Shown here in pieces: positions 1 to 9,375 of a stretch of 64,000 bases of DNA; positions within the stretch are counted from its first letter, which is position 1, and each line of letters starts with the position of its first letter. The position numbers and the translations under genes are program-made. Source of the stretch: Herbaspirillum sp. CF444 (GTDB lineage: Bacteria > Pseudomonadota > Gammaproteobacteria > Burkholderiales > Burkholderiaceae_D); the NCBI RefSeq assembly GCF_000282135.1, contig NZ_AKJW01000007.1:1-64000 (forward strand), read 5' to 3'. The notes beneath the pieces were generated by a model. The model was given only the letters and a program-made list of their open reading frames with translations, searched no databases and was not told the origin of the DNA.

Positions 1-668
1 GCATTTCCTGCGGCGGCCGCCGCAAAGCATTGCTGGATGAAGTCGTCGCCGCCAATCCCGGCATGGCCTCCATCGAGATCGACATCGCCGATGCCGCCAG
101 TATCGATGCGGCGGCAAAGACGCTGACGGCGCGTTACCCGGCACTGAACGTGCTGATCAACAACGCCGGCACCATGCCGTTCGACGATGCCGGCGCACGG
201 ATGGACGACCGGGTGTCGCGCGGCATCCTCGACACCAACCTGCTCGGCCCGATCCGCCTGACCTCCGCGCTGATCGATCAGCTCAAGCGCCAGCCGCGTG
301 CGACCATCATTCACAACACGTCCGTGCTGGCTTATATTCCGCTGGCGACGACGGCGGTGTATTCCGCCTCCAAGGCAGCGCTGCATTCGTACGCGATGTC
401 GCAACGCTTCATGCTGCGCGACACCACCGTACGCGTACAGGAAATCGCACCGCCATGGGTAGACACCGACCTGGTCAGGAAGAGTGGGGATCCGCGCGCC
501 ATGCCGCTCGACGCCTTCATCGCCGAAACCATGGTCGCGCTGGAGAGCGACGCCGAGGAAGTGATCGTCGAGGCGGTGCGTCCGCTGCGCGCCAATCCGG
601 GCCCTGGTGAACATGCCTTGTTCAACGGTTTCAACCTGTCGCTGATCGACAATCCGATTCCGGTCTGA
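1..668 (+). CDS. SDR family oxidoreductase, 5'-truncated by window edge
   Basis: C-terminal 221 residues of a classical short-chain dehydrogenase/reductase. The frame stays open to the window edge, so the TGxxxGxG cofactor motif lies outside; the first visible residues (GRRKALLDEV) match the strand after that motif. Visible SDR landmarks are the NNAG motif (LINNAGT), a catalytic serine in HNTSVLAY, and YSASK carrying the catalytic Tyr and Lys. The whole resembles DltE/YoeB-type SDRs predicted to act on small carbonyl or hydroxyl compounds in the cytoplasm with NAD(P)H. A hairpin terminator follows directly. Substrate cannot be told. Confidence 0.9.
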   Translation, partial: ISCGGRRKALLDEVVAANPGMASIEIDIADAASIDAAAKTLTARYPALNVLINNAGTMPFDDAGARMDDRVSRGILDTNLLGPIRLTSALIDQLKRQPRATIIHNTSVLAYIPLATTAVYSASKAALHSYAMSQRFMLRDTTVRVQEIAPPWVDTDLVRKSGDPRAMPLDAFIAETMVALESDAEEVIVEAVRPLRANPGPGEHALFNGFNLSLIDNPIPV

Positions 669-680
669 AACGGCTGTCGG

Positions 681-709
681 ATCGCCGCCTGCCGCGGGCG
701 GCGATTTTT
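681..709 (+). terminator. Rho-independent terminator after the SDR gene
   Basis: A 9-bp perfect stem (ATCGCCGCC / GGCGGCGAT) with a 7-nt loop is followed by a T-run. It starts 13 nt after the SDR stop codon. Confidence 0.8.
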
Positions 710-807
710 CATTTTTCATTGAAACTGAAACAAACCGGACGCGGCTACGCCAGGCGGCAATATCAGCGACAATGGCTGGACGTTCTCACCACGCAAGGAA
801 AACTGAA

Positions 808-1098
808 ATGACCCAACCCATCGCCGTCGTCGCCACCATCACCGCGCACCCCGGACATCGCCAGGCGGTCATCGACGCCTTGCGCACCGCCGTCGCCGCA
901 GTACGCCTGGAACCGGGTTGCGAACAATATGTCTTGCACGAGGACGTGGATCAGCCGAACCGGCTGATCATGATCGAGCGCTGGAGCAGCATGGCGGACC
1001 TGGAGGCGCACGAGCAGGGCGCGGCATTGGAAACGCTCGGTCGCGCCTTGAAGGATCGGGCCGATCTGCAGGTCAGCAAACTGATTCCGGTGAACTGA
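808..1098 (+). CDS. putative quinol monooxygenase (antibiotic biosynthesis monooxygenase fold)
   Basis: A 96-residue protein with the ABM dimeric alpha/beta-barrel signature: an N-terminal strand (IAVVATITAHPGH), a helix, the EPGCEQYVLHED segment and IMIERWSSMADLEAHEQ. These small cytoplasmic homodimers (YgiN/YcnE type) oxidise quinols or act as heme or antibiotic monooxygenases. The start at 808 is preferred over an in-frame ATG at 772 because an AAGGAAA ribosome-binding sequence lies just before it. It is a single-gene unit between the SDR terminator and the convergent metE. Substrate unknown. Confidence 0.85.
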   Translation: MTQPIAVVATITAHPGHRQAVIDALRTAVAAVRLEPGCEQYVLHEDVDQPNRLIMIERWSSMADLEAHEQGAALETLGRALKDRADLQVSKLIPVN

Positions 1099-1140
1099 CG
1101 CGTCAGGACCGCAAAAAATCGTCTTCAGGACGGAATTGCC

Positions 1141-1177
1141 GAAGCGGCGCCGCATCGACAGGATGCAGCGCCGCTTC
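1141..1177 (-). terminator. stem-loop at the 3' end of metE
   Basis: Inverted repeat GAAGCGGCG/CGCCGCTTC with an inner GCATC/GATGC pair lies immediately past the metE stop, between the convergent ABM gene and metE. The nearest T-run on the metE strand is about 25 nt further on, so its strength as an intrinsic terminator is uncertain. Confidence 0.45.
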
Positions 1178-1182
1178 GCTTC

Positions 1183-3477
1183 TTATCGACGTGCCGCGCG
1201 CAGTTCCCTGGCGGCGGCAACCATATTGGTCAGCGCCGGGATCACCTCTTCCCAGGCGCGCGTCTTCAGGCCGCAATCCGGGTTCACCCACAAGCGTTCC
1301 GCAGGGATGCGTTCGGCCGCCTTCTTCATCAACTGCACCATGTGTTCCTGCGTCGGAATGTTCGGCGAGTGGATGTCGTACACGCCGGGTCCGATTTCAT
1401 TCGGATAGTTGAAGTTGTCGAAGGCGTCGAGCAGTTCCATGTCCGAGCGCGAGGTCTCGATGGTGATGACGTCGGCATCCATGTCGGCGATCGACGCGAT
1501 GATGTCGTTGAACTCCGAATAGCACATGTGGGTGTGGATCTGGGTCTCGTCCTGCGCGCCGTTGGCGGTGATGCGGAAGGATTCGACCGCCCAGTCGAGA
1601 TACTGCTTCCATTGCGACTTGCGCAGCGGAAGACCTTCGCGCAGCGCCGCTTCGTCGATCTGGATCACGCGCACGCCGGCTTTTTCGAGATCGAGCACTT
1701 CTGCGCGAATCGCCAGCGCCAGCTGGTAGCACGACACCGAACGCGGCTGGTCGTCGCGCACGAAGGACCAGTTCAGGATCGTGACCGGGCCGGTCAGCAT
1801 GCCTTTCATCGGTTTGGCGGTGAGCGATTGCGCATACTGGCTCCATGCCACCGTCATCGCCTTCGGACGCGCGATGTCGCCGAACAGGATAGGCGGCTTC
1901 ACGCAGCGCGAACCGTAAGACTGCACCCAGCCGAACTGGCTGAAGGCGTAGCCGTCGAGCTGCTCGCCGAAGTATTCGACCATGTCGTTGCGCTCGGCTT
2001 CGCCGTGCACCAGCACGTCCAGGCCCAGCGCTTCCTGTTCGCGCACGCTGCGGGCGATCTCGGCTTGCATGGCGACCTTGTAGTCGGCTTCGTTCAGCTT
2101 GCCGGCCTTGAATTCGCTGCGCGCATGGCGGATCCCGGCGGTCTGCGGGAAGGAGCCGATCGTCGTGGTCGGATAAGCAGGCAGCTTCAGCAAGGCAGCT
2201 TGCTTGTTTGCGCGCAAGGCATAGGCGCTCCGGCGTTCGCCCATGGCTTTGGTGATGCCGGCAACGGCGGCTTTGACGGCGGGATTGTTGACGCGCGGCG
2301 AAGTACGGCGCGCAGTGACGGCGGCCAGGTTGGCGTCGAGTTCGGCCTTGACGGCGTCGCGACCCTGGTTCAACGCGGTGGCAAGCACTTTCAATTCGTC
2401 CAATTTCTGAATCGCAAACGCCAGCCAGGAGCGGATGTCGCCGTCGAGCTTCTGTTCGCTGTCCAGGTCGACCGGCACGTGCAGCAAGGAGCAGGTCGGC
2501 GCGATCCAGAGACGGTCGCCCAGACGCGCGGCCACCGGCGCCAGCCATTCCAGCGCGGCGTTGAGATCGGATTTCCAGATGTTGCGACCGTTAATCACGC
2601 CCAGCGACAGCACGCGGTCTTGCGGCAGTTGTGCGATGACGGCGTCGACTTCGGCACGCGCGTTGATCGCATCCAGATGCAGGCCTTGCACCGGCAACCG
2701 GCAGACCAGCGGCAGGTTGTCCTGCAACTGGCCGAAGTAGGTCGCCAGCAACAGCTTGACCTTGCCGGCGCCCAGTTCAGCATAGGCGGTCGTGAATGCC
2801 TTTTGCCATTGAGGAGACAGCTCGGTTACCAGGATAGGCTCGTCGATCTGCACCCATTCCACGCCTTGCGCGGCGAGTCGTGCCAGCAGCTCGGCATACA
2901 ACGGCAACAGACGCGGCAGCAGCGCCAGCTTGTCGGCGTCGTCCTTGGCCTTGCCCAGCGCCAGATACGTGACCGGACCAACGATCACCGGCTTGGCTTT
3001 CACGCCCGCCGCCTTGGCTTCGCCCAGTTGTTCCAGCAGGCGCGAGGCGTCGAGCTTGAAGGCGGTGCCGGCGGTGAATTCCGGGACGATGTAATGGTAG
3101 TTGGTGTCGAACCATTTGGTCATTTCACCGGCAGCCACACCGCCGCAGCACGCGGCATGGTCTTCCAGGCCTTTGGCCGAACGGCCGCGCGCCACGCGGA
3201 AGTAATTGTCCAACGCATCGCCATGGAAGCCGCGCACGCGCTCGGGCAGGTTGCCCAGCGTGAAGCTCATGTCGAGCATCTGGTCATAGAAAGCAAAGTC
3301 GCCGACCGGCGCGAAATCGAGCGCCGCCTGATGCGCCCAGTGGCGCCGGCGCAATTGCGCGCCCAACGCCTTCAGTTCTTCGCGCGAGGATTCGCCTTTC
3401 CAATAGGATTCGAGCGCGAACTTCAGTTCGCGTTTGGCGCCGATGCGGGGAAAGCCCAGATTATGTGTGGTGACCAT
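1183..3477 (-). CDS. metE: cobalamin-independent methionine synthase
   Basis: A 764-residue 5-methyltetrahydropteroyltriglutamate-homocysteine S-methyltransferase that catalyses the last step of methionine synthesis in the cytoplasm. The N-terminal domain opens with [20 protein letters not shown], typical of MetE. The C-terminal catalytic barrel has the zinc ligands in place: HTHMCYSEF (His and Cys), the Glu of ITIETSRSD and the Cys of [10 protein letters not shown]. Length matches the family (about 755). It is transcribed divergently from a MetR-type regulator, the classical metE/metR arrangement. Expression is therefore probably activated by MetR with homocysteine as co-inducer. Confidence 0.98.
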   Translation of the reverse strand: MVTTHNLGFPRIGAKRELKFALESYWKGESSREELKALGAQLRRRHWAHQAALDFAPVGDFAFYDQMLDMSFTLGNLPERVRGFHGDALDNYFRVARGRSAKGLEDHAACCGGVAAGEMTKWFDTNYHYIVPEFTAGTAFKLDASRLLEQLGEAKAAGVKAKPVIVGPVTYLALGKAKDDADKLALLPRLLPLYAELLARLAAQGVEWVQIDEPILVTELSPQWQKAFTTAYAELGAGKVKLLLATYFGQLQDNLPLVCRLPVQGLHLDAINARAEVDAVIAQLPQDRVLSLGVINGRNIWKSDLNAALEWLAPVAARLGDRLWIAPTCSLLHVPVDLDSEQKLDGDIRSWLAFAIQKLDELKVLATALNQGRDAVKAELDANLAAVTARRTSPRVNNPAVKAAVAGITKAMGERRSAYALRANKQAALLKLPAYPTTTIGSFPQTAGIRHARSEFKAGKLNEADYKVAMQAEIARSVREQEALGLDVLVHGEAERNDMVEYFGEQLDGYAFSQFGWVQSYGSRCVKPPILFGDIARPKAMTVAWSQYAQSLTAKPMKGMLTGPVTILNWSFVRDDQPRSVSCYQLALAIRAEVLDLEKAGVRVIQIDEAALREGLPLRKSQWKQYLDWAVESFRITANGAQDETQIHTHMCYSEFNDIIASIADMDADVITIETSRSDMELLDAFDNFNYPNEIGPGVYDIHSPNIPTQEHMVQLMKKAAERIPAERLWVNPDCGLKTRAWEEVIPALTNMVAAARELRAARR

Positions 3478-3533
3478 GATGTCTTCTTCATCCTGCTTGA
3501 GTTGTCCGGTAGGCGAAGCTTAGTCTTGGCAAT

Positions 3534-3572
3534 CCATGAAGTAAAATGGTGTTTTCTCATTAATCAATTAAT
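3534..3572. promoter_or_regulatory. metE-metR divergent control region, candidate MetR sites
   Basis: The 121-bp gap between the divergent genes contains two dyads: CCAT-N8-ATGG at 3534-3549 and ATTAAT-CA-ATTAAT at 3559-3572. LysR-type proteins bind such imperfect palindromes between divergent promoters. I do not see a clean enterobacterial TGAA-N5-TTCA box, so assignment to MetR is by position only. Confidence 0.45.
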
Positions 3573-3598
3573 CCTGCTCATGGATTAAAAAGGCCGCC

Positions 3599-4522
3599 AT
3601 GCTCGAACGCATCCATCTCGCCATCATTCGGGAAGTCGATAAACAGGGTTCGCTGACTGCTGCCGCAGACGTCTTGTTCCTGACGCAGTCGGCGCTCAGC
3701 CACGCCATCAAGAAGCTGGAGCAGCAGCTCGGCACCGACATCTGGCTGCGCGAAGGCCGCAGCTTGCGCCTGACGCAAGCGGGCGAATACCTGCTGGCCG
3801 TGGCCAACCGCGTGCTGCCGCAACTGGCGATGGCGGAGGAGCGCATGAGCCAGTATGCCTCCGGCGAACGCGGCACCCTGCGCATCGGCATGGAATGCCA
3901 TCCCTGCTACCAATGGCTGCTGAAAGTGGTGTCGCCTTACCTCGCCGGCTGGCCCGACGTCGATGTCGACGTGAAGCAGAAATTCCAGTTCGGCGGCATC
4001 GGCGCCTTGTTCGGTTACGAGATTGACCTGCTGGTGACGCCCGATCCCCTGTACAAGCCGGGCTTGCATTTCGAGCCGGTGTTCGACTATGAACAGGTGC
4101 TGGTCGTGAGCAAAAAGCATCCGCTGGCGACGGCTTCGTATATCCGTCCGGCGCAACTGGGCAACGAGGTGCTCATCACTTACCCCGTGGCAATCGACCG
4201 CCTCGACATCTACAACCAGTTCCTCATGCCCGCCGGCATCGCGCCGCAGCGCCACAAAACCATCGAAACCACCGACATCATGCTGCAGATGGTGGAAAGC
4301 GGCCGCGGCGTCGCCGCCTTGCCGCGCTGGCTCGCGCAAGAGTACGCCGAAAAGATGGACGTCGTGGCGGTGCGCCTCGGGCGCCAGGGCATTGCCAAGC
4401 AGATCTTTTTAGGCGCGCGCGAAGCGGATGTCGACGTCGACTATCTGAAGGCTTTTGTGGAACTGGCGCGCCGTCCGCCGATGGCGTCTGTCGCGCCTGC
4501 CGCATCTGCCGTCAGGCAATGA
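3599..4522 (+). CDS. metR: LysR-type transcriptional regulator of methionine synthesis
   Basis: A 307-residue LysR-family activator. The N-terminal winged helix-turn-helix (residues 3-62, GSLTAAADVLFLTQSALSHA) is followed by the periplasmic-binding-like effector domain. Divergent transcription from metE identifies it as MetR, which in enterobacteria activates metE in response to homocysteine. The effector domain has the cysteine-bearing RIGMECHPCYQWL segment typical of MetR proteins. Confidence 0.92.
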   Translation: MLERIHLAIIREVDKQGSLTAAADVLFLTQSALSHAIKKLEQQLGTDIWLREGRSLRLTQAGEYLLAVANRVLPQLAMAEERMSQYASGERGTLRIGMECHPCYQWLLKVVSPYLAGWPDVDVDVKQKFQFGGIGALFGYEIDLLVTPDPLYKPGLHFEPVFDYEQVLVVSKKHPLATASYIRPAQLGNEVLITYPVAIDRLDIYNQFLMPAGIAPQRHKTIETTDIMLQMVESGRGVAALPRWLAQEYAEKMDVVAVRLGRQGIAKQIFLGAREADVDVDYLKAFVELARRPPMASVAPAASAVRQ

Positions 4523-4618
4523 CGCCAATGCTGCTGCGCCATGCCAACCGGCTTGTCAATGAAGGACGCCGGCAGGTTCTGCATCAGGCCCTTGCCGGGT
4601 CCGCATCCGGGTCGGCGC

Positions 4619-5089
4619 TCAGTCGACAAAGACAATGTCTTCCTTGCCTTGAGGCGGAATCTTGATCGCGATGGCTTTGACCGGCCCGTTGGCGACGACC
4701 GCGCCCGCGTGCGCGGTTCCCTTGGGGATGATGATCAGCGTGCCCGGTTTGAATTCCTTGCGTTCGCCGCCCAGCCACATGGAACCGCTGCCTTCGATGA
4801 TGTATTGGATCTCGTCCGTCTTGGCATGGATGTGCTTGTTCACGTTGCCCGACTGAAGATTGATCGTGGCGTTGTCGGTATTGACCAATGTCCTCGACTT
4901 CAATTCGGGAAAGGGCGTGGCAGGGAGCATGGCATGCGTGATCGCGGTCAGATCGATCACGGCCGGCGCCAGGGGAGCCTGCTCCGCATGCGCGTCGGAC
5001 ATCATCCGTTGCGCCAGCGGCGACACCGTGATGCCTGCGATGAACGCGCCGACAACGGCAAGTGAGAGAACCGTGATGTTTTGTCGCAT
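4619..5089 (-). CDS. exported or membrane-anchored cupin domain protein
   Basis: A 156-residue protein. Residues 8-25 form a hydrophobic signal or anchor (SLAVVGAFIAGITVSPLA), and residues 70-150 form a single cupin barrel with HIHAKTDEIQYIIEGSG (motif 1, metal-binding His and Glu) and PGTLIIIPKGTAHAG (motif 2). The start at 5089 is chosen over a 73-codon upstream extension because AAAGGA lies 7 nt before it. It probably binds a metal and acts outside the cytoplasmic membrane; reaction unknown. It lies convergent with metR, 96 bp apart. Confidence 0.85.
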   Translation of the reverse strand: MRQNITVLSLAVVGAFIAGITVSPLAQRMMSDAHAEQAPLAPAVIDLTAITHAMLPATPFPELKSRTLVNTDNATINLQSGNVNKHIHAKTDEIQYIIEGSGSMWLGGERKEFKPGTLIIIPKGTAHAGAVVANGPVKAIAIKIPPQGKEDIVFVD

Positions 5090-5292
5090 ATGAAGTCCTT
5101 TTTTTTCAGGTGGTATCGGATGGCATGGCCGGCCCATGCAGGCCGCGTTGATCATAGCACTGCCGTTGGCGGCAATGCGGCATCGATACCGCGGGGAGCC
5201 CGTCCCGCGTGCGCCGTCCCGATCAATGATAAATTCATCTCCTGAGCAACGGCCCGGCTGAAGCCGGGCGCCGAATGAAAAGGGAAGCAAGC

Positions 5293-5643
5293 ATGCAAAG
5301 ACGTTCATCGTCGTCCAGGTTCTGGTTCACCGCGCTGGGAATCGCCATTTTGATCGCGGGCTTCAGCGTCGCCTACCTTGTCAAGACCCGGACATTCGAA
5401 GCCGGAGCGCAGTACCGCATCGTCGGCGGCCAGGCCTATCTGTCCGAAAGCGACGACTCGAAGCAGGACGCCGACGGACTGCAGAAATACGGCGGCAACG
5501 TCGCCGTCATCGTCGCCGCCTACAAGCGCAAACTGCACAATCTGTTGCAGGGAGAAAACCTGGCGTATCTGCTGGCGATCGTTGCCGTCATCTTGTCGGC
5601 ATGCTGCTTCCGGATGGCCGGGAATGCGGCAGAGCGCGACTGA
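5293..5643 (+). CDS. small two-helix membrane protein, unknown function
   Basis: A 116-residue protein with two predicted transmembrane helices (about residues 10-28, FWFTALGIAILIAGFSVAYL, and 88-104, YLLAIVAVILSACCF) separated by a roughly 55-residue polar loop rich in Asp, Ser and Lys. The start at 5293 follows AAAAGGGAAG at good spacing; an in-frame ATG at 5275 has no such site. I recognise no family. An 18-nt perfect palindrome (5645-5662) and a T-run near 5681 follow the stop and may end transcription. Confidence 0.65.
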   Translation: MQRRSSSSRFWFTALGIAILIAGFSVAYLVKTRTFEAGAQYRIVGGQAYLSESDDSKQDADGLQKYGGNVAVIVAAYKRKLHNLLQGENLAYLLAIVAVILSACCFRMAGNAAERD

Positions 5644-5813
5644 CGCGCCGGCATGCCGGCGCCGGGAGATCGTTTGTCGGGTTTTTTTAAAGCCGTCGCG
5701 CGCGGCAGGAGTCCGATTATTATTTAAGCGCTTCTCCATCGCGCCGCCATTCGCGCTATAGTGCAAGGACAATATGGCAACAAAAAAATGAAAAATTCGT
5801 TGGGAGGCCACGC

Positions 5814-6617
5814 ATGACAATCTTGGTCCGATGTGTCTTGTTCCTCGTTCTCGTTCCTCTTGCGGCTTTTTCGCAAGAGAAAGAGTGCAGCAAAGTCGTG
5901 ATTTCCGCCGATTCGGATTATGCGCCGCTGCATTGGTACGACGGCAAGCACCTTACCGGCGCAAGTATCGAGATCGCCACGACGGCGTTGTCGACGCTCG
6001 GCATTCCTTACGAAGTACGATATGTCGGTCCTTTCCACCGGGTGCTCAAAAGCGCGCGCGAGGGCGAGATAGACATGATCTCGTCGCTCAAAGACACGCC
6101 GGAACGGCGGGAATATTTAAGCTATACAAACGTCCCGCTGTTTTCCAATCCGATTGCCATCTTCGTCGCCAAGGACCGGAATTTCCATTACGCCGGATGG
6201 AACGATCTGATCGGCAAGAAAGGCGGCGTGACGCTCGGCAATCAATTTGGCAACGGCTTCGATGAATTCTTGCGAAAGAATCTCGATGTGACGTCAGAGC
6301 AGAAGGCCTACATGAATTTCAAGAAGCTCGAATTGCGGCGCATCGACTACCTGATCACCGGGTACTACTCGGGATTGATCTACCTGGCGGAGTCCGGACA
6401 AACCGACAAGTTCGTCGCCCTGAAGCCCTATGTCTCGGAGTCCGATAATTTCATTGCCATCTCGCAAGCCAGTCCGTGCGTCAAATATCTGAAAAGCCTG
6501 AACCAGCAATTGGACGGCATGCGTCGCGAAGGAAAACTTAAATCCATCCTGGACAAGCACATCGCACTCCTGCAAAAGCGAGGAACCTTGATCCAGGGAT
6601 CAGGAATTGCCCGATAG
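5814..6617 (+). CDS. family-3 periplasmic solute-binding protein (orphan)
   Basis: A 267-residue secreted protein with a Sec signal peptide (residues 1-20, CVLFLVLVPLAAFSQ) and an SBP_bac_3 domain: VVISADSDYAPLHWYDGKHLTGASIEI opens the fold and REGEIDMISSLKDTPERREYLSYT is the classic family segment. Such proteins bind polar amino acids or related ligands in the periplasm. No permease or ATPase gene is adjacent, so it may feed a distant transporter or a sensor. A GGGAGG ribosome-binding site lies 7 nt before the ATG. Confidence 0.88.
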   Translation: MTILVRCVLFLVLVPLAAFSQEKECSKVVISADSDYAPLHWYDGKHLTGASIEIATTALSTLGIPYEVRYVGPFHRVLKSAREGEIDMISSLKDTPERREYLSYTNVPLFSNPIAIFVAKDRNFHYAGWNDLIGKKGGVTLGNQFGNGFDEFLRKNLDVTSEQKAYMNFKKLELRRIDYLITGYYSGLIYLAESGQTDKFVALKPYVSESDNFIAISQASPCVKYLKSLNQQLDGMRREGKLKSILDKHIALLQKRGTLIQGSGIAR

Positions 6618-6699
6618 CCCGGCGACGACGCGACCAGTAAAGTAACACCTGACATCATGTCGTCTCCTCTCGGTCGAAAGACTGATTCGCCCGCCGTCG

Positions 6700-6723
6700 G
6701 CCCGCGCCGATCGCGGGCTTTTT
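6700..6723 (+). terminator. Rho-independent terminator
   Basis: A 7-bp GC stem (GCCCGCG/CGCGGGC) with a 5-nt loop is followed by six T residues. It lies in the gap between the solute-binding protein gene and the convergent acetyltransferase gene. Confidence 0.8.
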
Positions 6724-6737
6724 CATGATCTGCTACG

Positions 6738-7235
6738 TCAATTGAAAAATCTGGCCATCGAGATATCCGCCAGATACCTGCCGTCCGGAAGCTTGATACG
6801 CTTCTCGAAACGGCCTTCTTCAATAAAATCGAAACGCCGATACAGATGTCTGGCGACGGCATTGCTCTCGCGCACCCGCAGTTCAATTTTCTCAACGCCG
6901 GGATGATGTTCGGCCCAATCCAGCAATGCGCGCATCAGACGCGTTCCGACGCCGCATCCCGCATGTCCCGGATGCACGACGATGGTCAGCGAAAAGACAT
7001 GGGACATCGAACGCAAGGGCATCGGTTCGAGCAGCGCATGGCCGGCCGTCTGGCCGTCCTTCTCCGCAACGAGATAAATTGCGGCGCTTGCAAGCGCCGC
7101 AATCTTTGCTCTGAAGTCCGCTTCAGAAAACTCATGCGGCAGCGACACCAGCAGACCGGCGGTCTTGCTCGTCTCCTGCTCCGCCAGGCAGAGCGCTTCT
7201 GCATCATCCGGCAAGGCATTTCGGATATCAATCAT
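6738..7235 (-). CDS. GNAT family N-acetyltransferase
   Basis: A 165-residue protein of the GCN5-related acetyltransferase fold. Motif A, the acetyl-CoA pyrophosphate loop, reads VVHPGHAGCGVGTRLMRALLDWA (Q/RxxGxG/A type), followed by ELRVRESNAVARHLYRRFDFIEEGR, the usual motif B region. The C-terminus, KRIKLPDGRYLADISMARF, resembles YhhY/PhnO-like members. The start at 7235 (MIDIRNALPDDA) fits the family and follows AGGTATGGA; a 31-codon extension has no family match. Substrate unknown. Confidence 0.87.
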   Translation of the reverse strand: MIDIRNALPDDAEALCLAEQETSKTAGLLVSLPHEFSEADFRAKIAALASAAIYLVAEKDGQTAGHALLEPMPLRSMSHVFSLTIVVHPGHAGCGVGTRLMRALLDWAEHHPGVEKIELRVRESNAVARHLYRRFDFIEEGRFEKRIKLPDGRYLADISMARFFN

Positions 7236-7508
7236 TCCATACCTGTCTATAACGCATTTCATCACCTTGCCAGCACCCTTTCCGGGAGGAACGCATCTCA
7301 CGGCTATTGATGAAATGCGTTCTATCAACCTTTGACGTCACACGTCTGTCAAAAAGCAGCTTTAAAATCACGGCAAACGCGCAATTCAGTATTGCACCTA
7401 CCGGAGCCGGCGGTCGGGAAACATACCGGCACCACCATATCACCGCCCCATCTGCCAGGGCGCAGATGCTGTCTCGGCCGCTGAAGCAAAGAGTGCTTCA
7501 TTCAACCG

Positions 7509-8378
7509 TCAGTCATTCGCCCTGGCGACGATCGCGCCTTCGATGCCGTTCTTCGCCAGCGAGGCGGCGACAAAGCCGGATGCCTTCATCTCTTCGACAA
7601 AACTCGCCAGATAGGCCGCAGCCGCATCTCCCCTGGCCTTGGGTACGCCCATCGCCTGGCGGATCACCATGAAGCGTTGCGGCAGAATCCGCATGCCGCC
7701 GACCTTGGCTGCATCCTGTTCAAGCTGCTGCTTGACGCCGGCAGCCACGCTCAGGTGCTGATCGAGGAAGCCCTGCACCACGGCGGGTGAAGTCGGGATG
7801 CGCACGATGGTGGCCTGGCGCAGTTCGCGCGTGAGGAACAGGTCGTAGGCGCTGCCCTTGCCGACGGCGACGGTAATGCCCGGCTTGTCGACCTGTTCAT
7901 TGCCGGTGATCGGCGACTCGTTGCGCACGGCGTAGAAGCCTTCGATCAGCACATACGGTCCGGTGAAACTGATTTCTTGCGCGCGCTTGGGATCGACCGC
8001 AAAAAAGCCGATGTCGGCCTTGTCCTGTTCGATGTTCTCCACCGAATTGCCGGCCGACTTGACCGCCACCAGTTGCAGCGGCACGCCGAGCCGCTTCGCC
8101 AGTTCCGTGGCCAGATCGACGGATACGCCGACCGGCGCGCCGGTCTTGGGATCCAGGTTGGCCAACACCGGATTGCCGAGGTTGATCGAGGCGCGCAAGG
8201 CGCCATGCGGTGCAAACAACGCCGCCATGGATTTATCTGCGGGTTGTGCGGTGGAAGAAGTTGCCTGCATGATCGTGGTTCCCGAAGTCTGCGCCTGTGC
8301 GGCGGCGTTGCATGTCAGAAGAACCGCCAGCGCCGACAGTAGCGCCGTCCGGTACTTCAGTGTCGTGAATGTCTTCAT
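7509..8378 (-). CDS. ABC transporter substrate-binding protein, family 3
   Basis: A 289-residue secreted protein. The signal peptide is residues 1-29 (LLSALAVLLTCNAAAQA), followed by a Thr/Ser-rich linker and an SBP_bac_3 domain (residues 50-280). The GAPVGVSVDLATELAKRLGV segment and DKADIGFFAVDPKRAQEISFTGPY are diagnostic. Predicted periplasmic binding of an amino-acid-like ligand. As with the other binding protein in this region, no membrane or ATPase partner is adjacent. Confidence 0.88.
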   Translation of the reverse strand: MKTFTTLKYRTALLSALAVLLTCNAAAQAQTSGTTIMQATSSTAQPADKSMAALFAPHGALRASINLGNPVLANLDPKTGAPVGVSVDLATELAKRLGVPLQLVAVKSAGNSVENIEQDKADIGFFAVDPKRAQEISFTGPYVLIEGFYAVRNESPITGNEQVDKPGITVAVGKGSAYDLFLTRELRQATIVRIPTSPAVVQGFLDQHLSVAAGVKQQLEQDAAKVGGMRILPQRFMVIRQAMGVPKARGDAAAAYLASFVEEMKASGFVAASLAKNGIEGAIVARAND

Positions 8379-8467
8379 CTTGGCGTTACTTTCCGCTTAT
8401 TTATCTTGTCTGATACGCAACTCGGGATGATGGCACAACACTGCCGGCGACGCAGGCCGACAGTCAG

Positions 8468-9190
8468 TCAGGCAAACACGCTGCGCCACCAGGCAATCGC
8501 GCGGGCCAGGAAGCCTTCTTCTTCCTCGAAGAGATAAGGCTTCTTCACGCGCAGGCGTTCCAGGATTTCCTTCTCGTCCTTTTCCTTGACCGAGCCGTGG
8601 GCAATGCCCAGTTTCAGCAGGCTGCGCAGGGCGCCCAGTTTTTCATGCGCGACGCTGCCCCGGGCGTGCTCGACGGCGATCTTTGCATCATGCAGCTGTT
8701 GCGCCAGCGACGCGGCAAGTCGCCATGCCGGTGTCTTCAGTTTCTCTTCCACGTGGGCGATGCTGACCGCCGCCGATTTGATCTGCGCGGCGAGGATGTC
8801 GATCTGCGATTCGTCGCCCTTGGCCTGTTTGACGATGGCGGCGGCCCACGCCTTGGCCGCCGTCGTCAGGTCGTCGGAACCCCAGTCCTGGCGCACCGCG
8901 ATATGGAAACCGTAGGTCGACGCCTGCGAAATCAGGATCGCCACCACGTCCGGGAAATCCTTGTCGAGCGCGCGCTTGGCCCAGGCGTATTGGCCCGACA
9001 TCATCAGATGCTGCACGGCTTCTTCGGTCAGGAAGGTCGTGTTGTCTGATAATTTTGCCAACAAAAAATTGTCGAAGGAAGGCGAGACGAATCCCGAATC
9101 GCACTTCAACGACAAGCGGATGAAGTTCTTGAATTCGCGGTCGAGCGTGTCGTACACCTCGTCCTTGACGTTCATGTTGATCTTTTTCAT
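8468..9190 (-). CDS. hypothetical protein, 240 residues
   Basis: No family recognised. The protein lacks a signal peptide and transmembrane segments and is mostly alpha-helical in character. It has a charged Lys/Glu-rich C-terminal part (GSVKEKDEKEILERLRVKKP) ending in an aromatic tail (AIAWWRSVF). Residues 105-190 are Ala/Lys-rich and could form a coiled bundle. The start is supported by GGGAGAAAAC just upstream. G+C matches the neighbours, so it appears native. Probably cytoplasmic; no function proposed. Confidence 0.75.
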   Translation of the reverse strand: MKKINMNVKDEVYDTLDREFKNFIRLSLKCDSGFVSPSFDNFLLAKLSDNTTFLTEEAVQHLMMSGQYAWAKRALDKDFPDVVAILISQASTYGFHIAVRQDWGSDDLTTAAKAWAAAIVKQAKGDESQIDILAAQIKSAAVSIAHVEEKLKTPAWRLAASLAQQLHDAKIAVEHARGSVAHEKLGALRSLLKLGIAHGSVKEKDEKEILERLRVKKPYLFEEEEGFLARAIAWWRSVFA

Positions 9191-9375
9191 GTTTTCTCCC
9201 GGGGGTACTTGCCGTGCACGTTAAGACTTTAGTAGCGAATCAGGCAATGTCAATTCTTCTTCCGGTGGAGGAGAGTCGATGACAGCGGATGTTTCGCAGT
9301 GGACGTTTGTTAACGGCAAGAATGAAGAAGAACTTTATCTCAGGAAATTTTTTCCGGGTAAAAAAATCGTCCCGT

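Noticed and set aside
1342-3588. A 748-codon open frame on the plus strand opposite metE
   Set aside because: metE is unmistakable; the opposite frame is His/Arg/Gln-rich with no domain, the usual by-product of high G+C.
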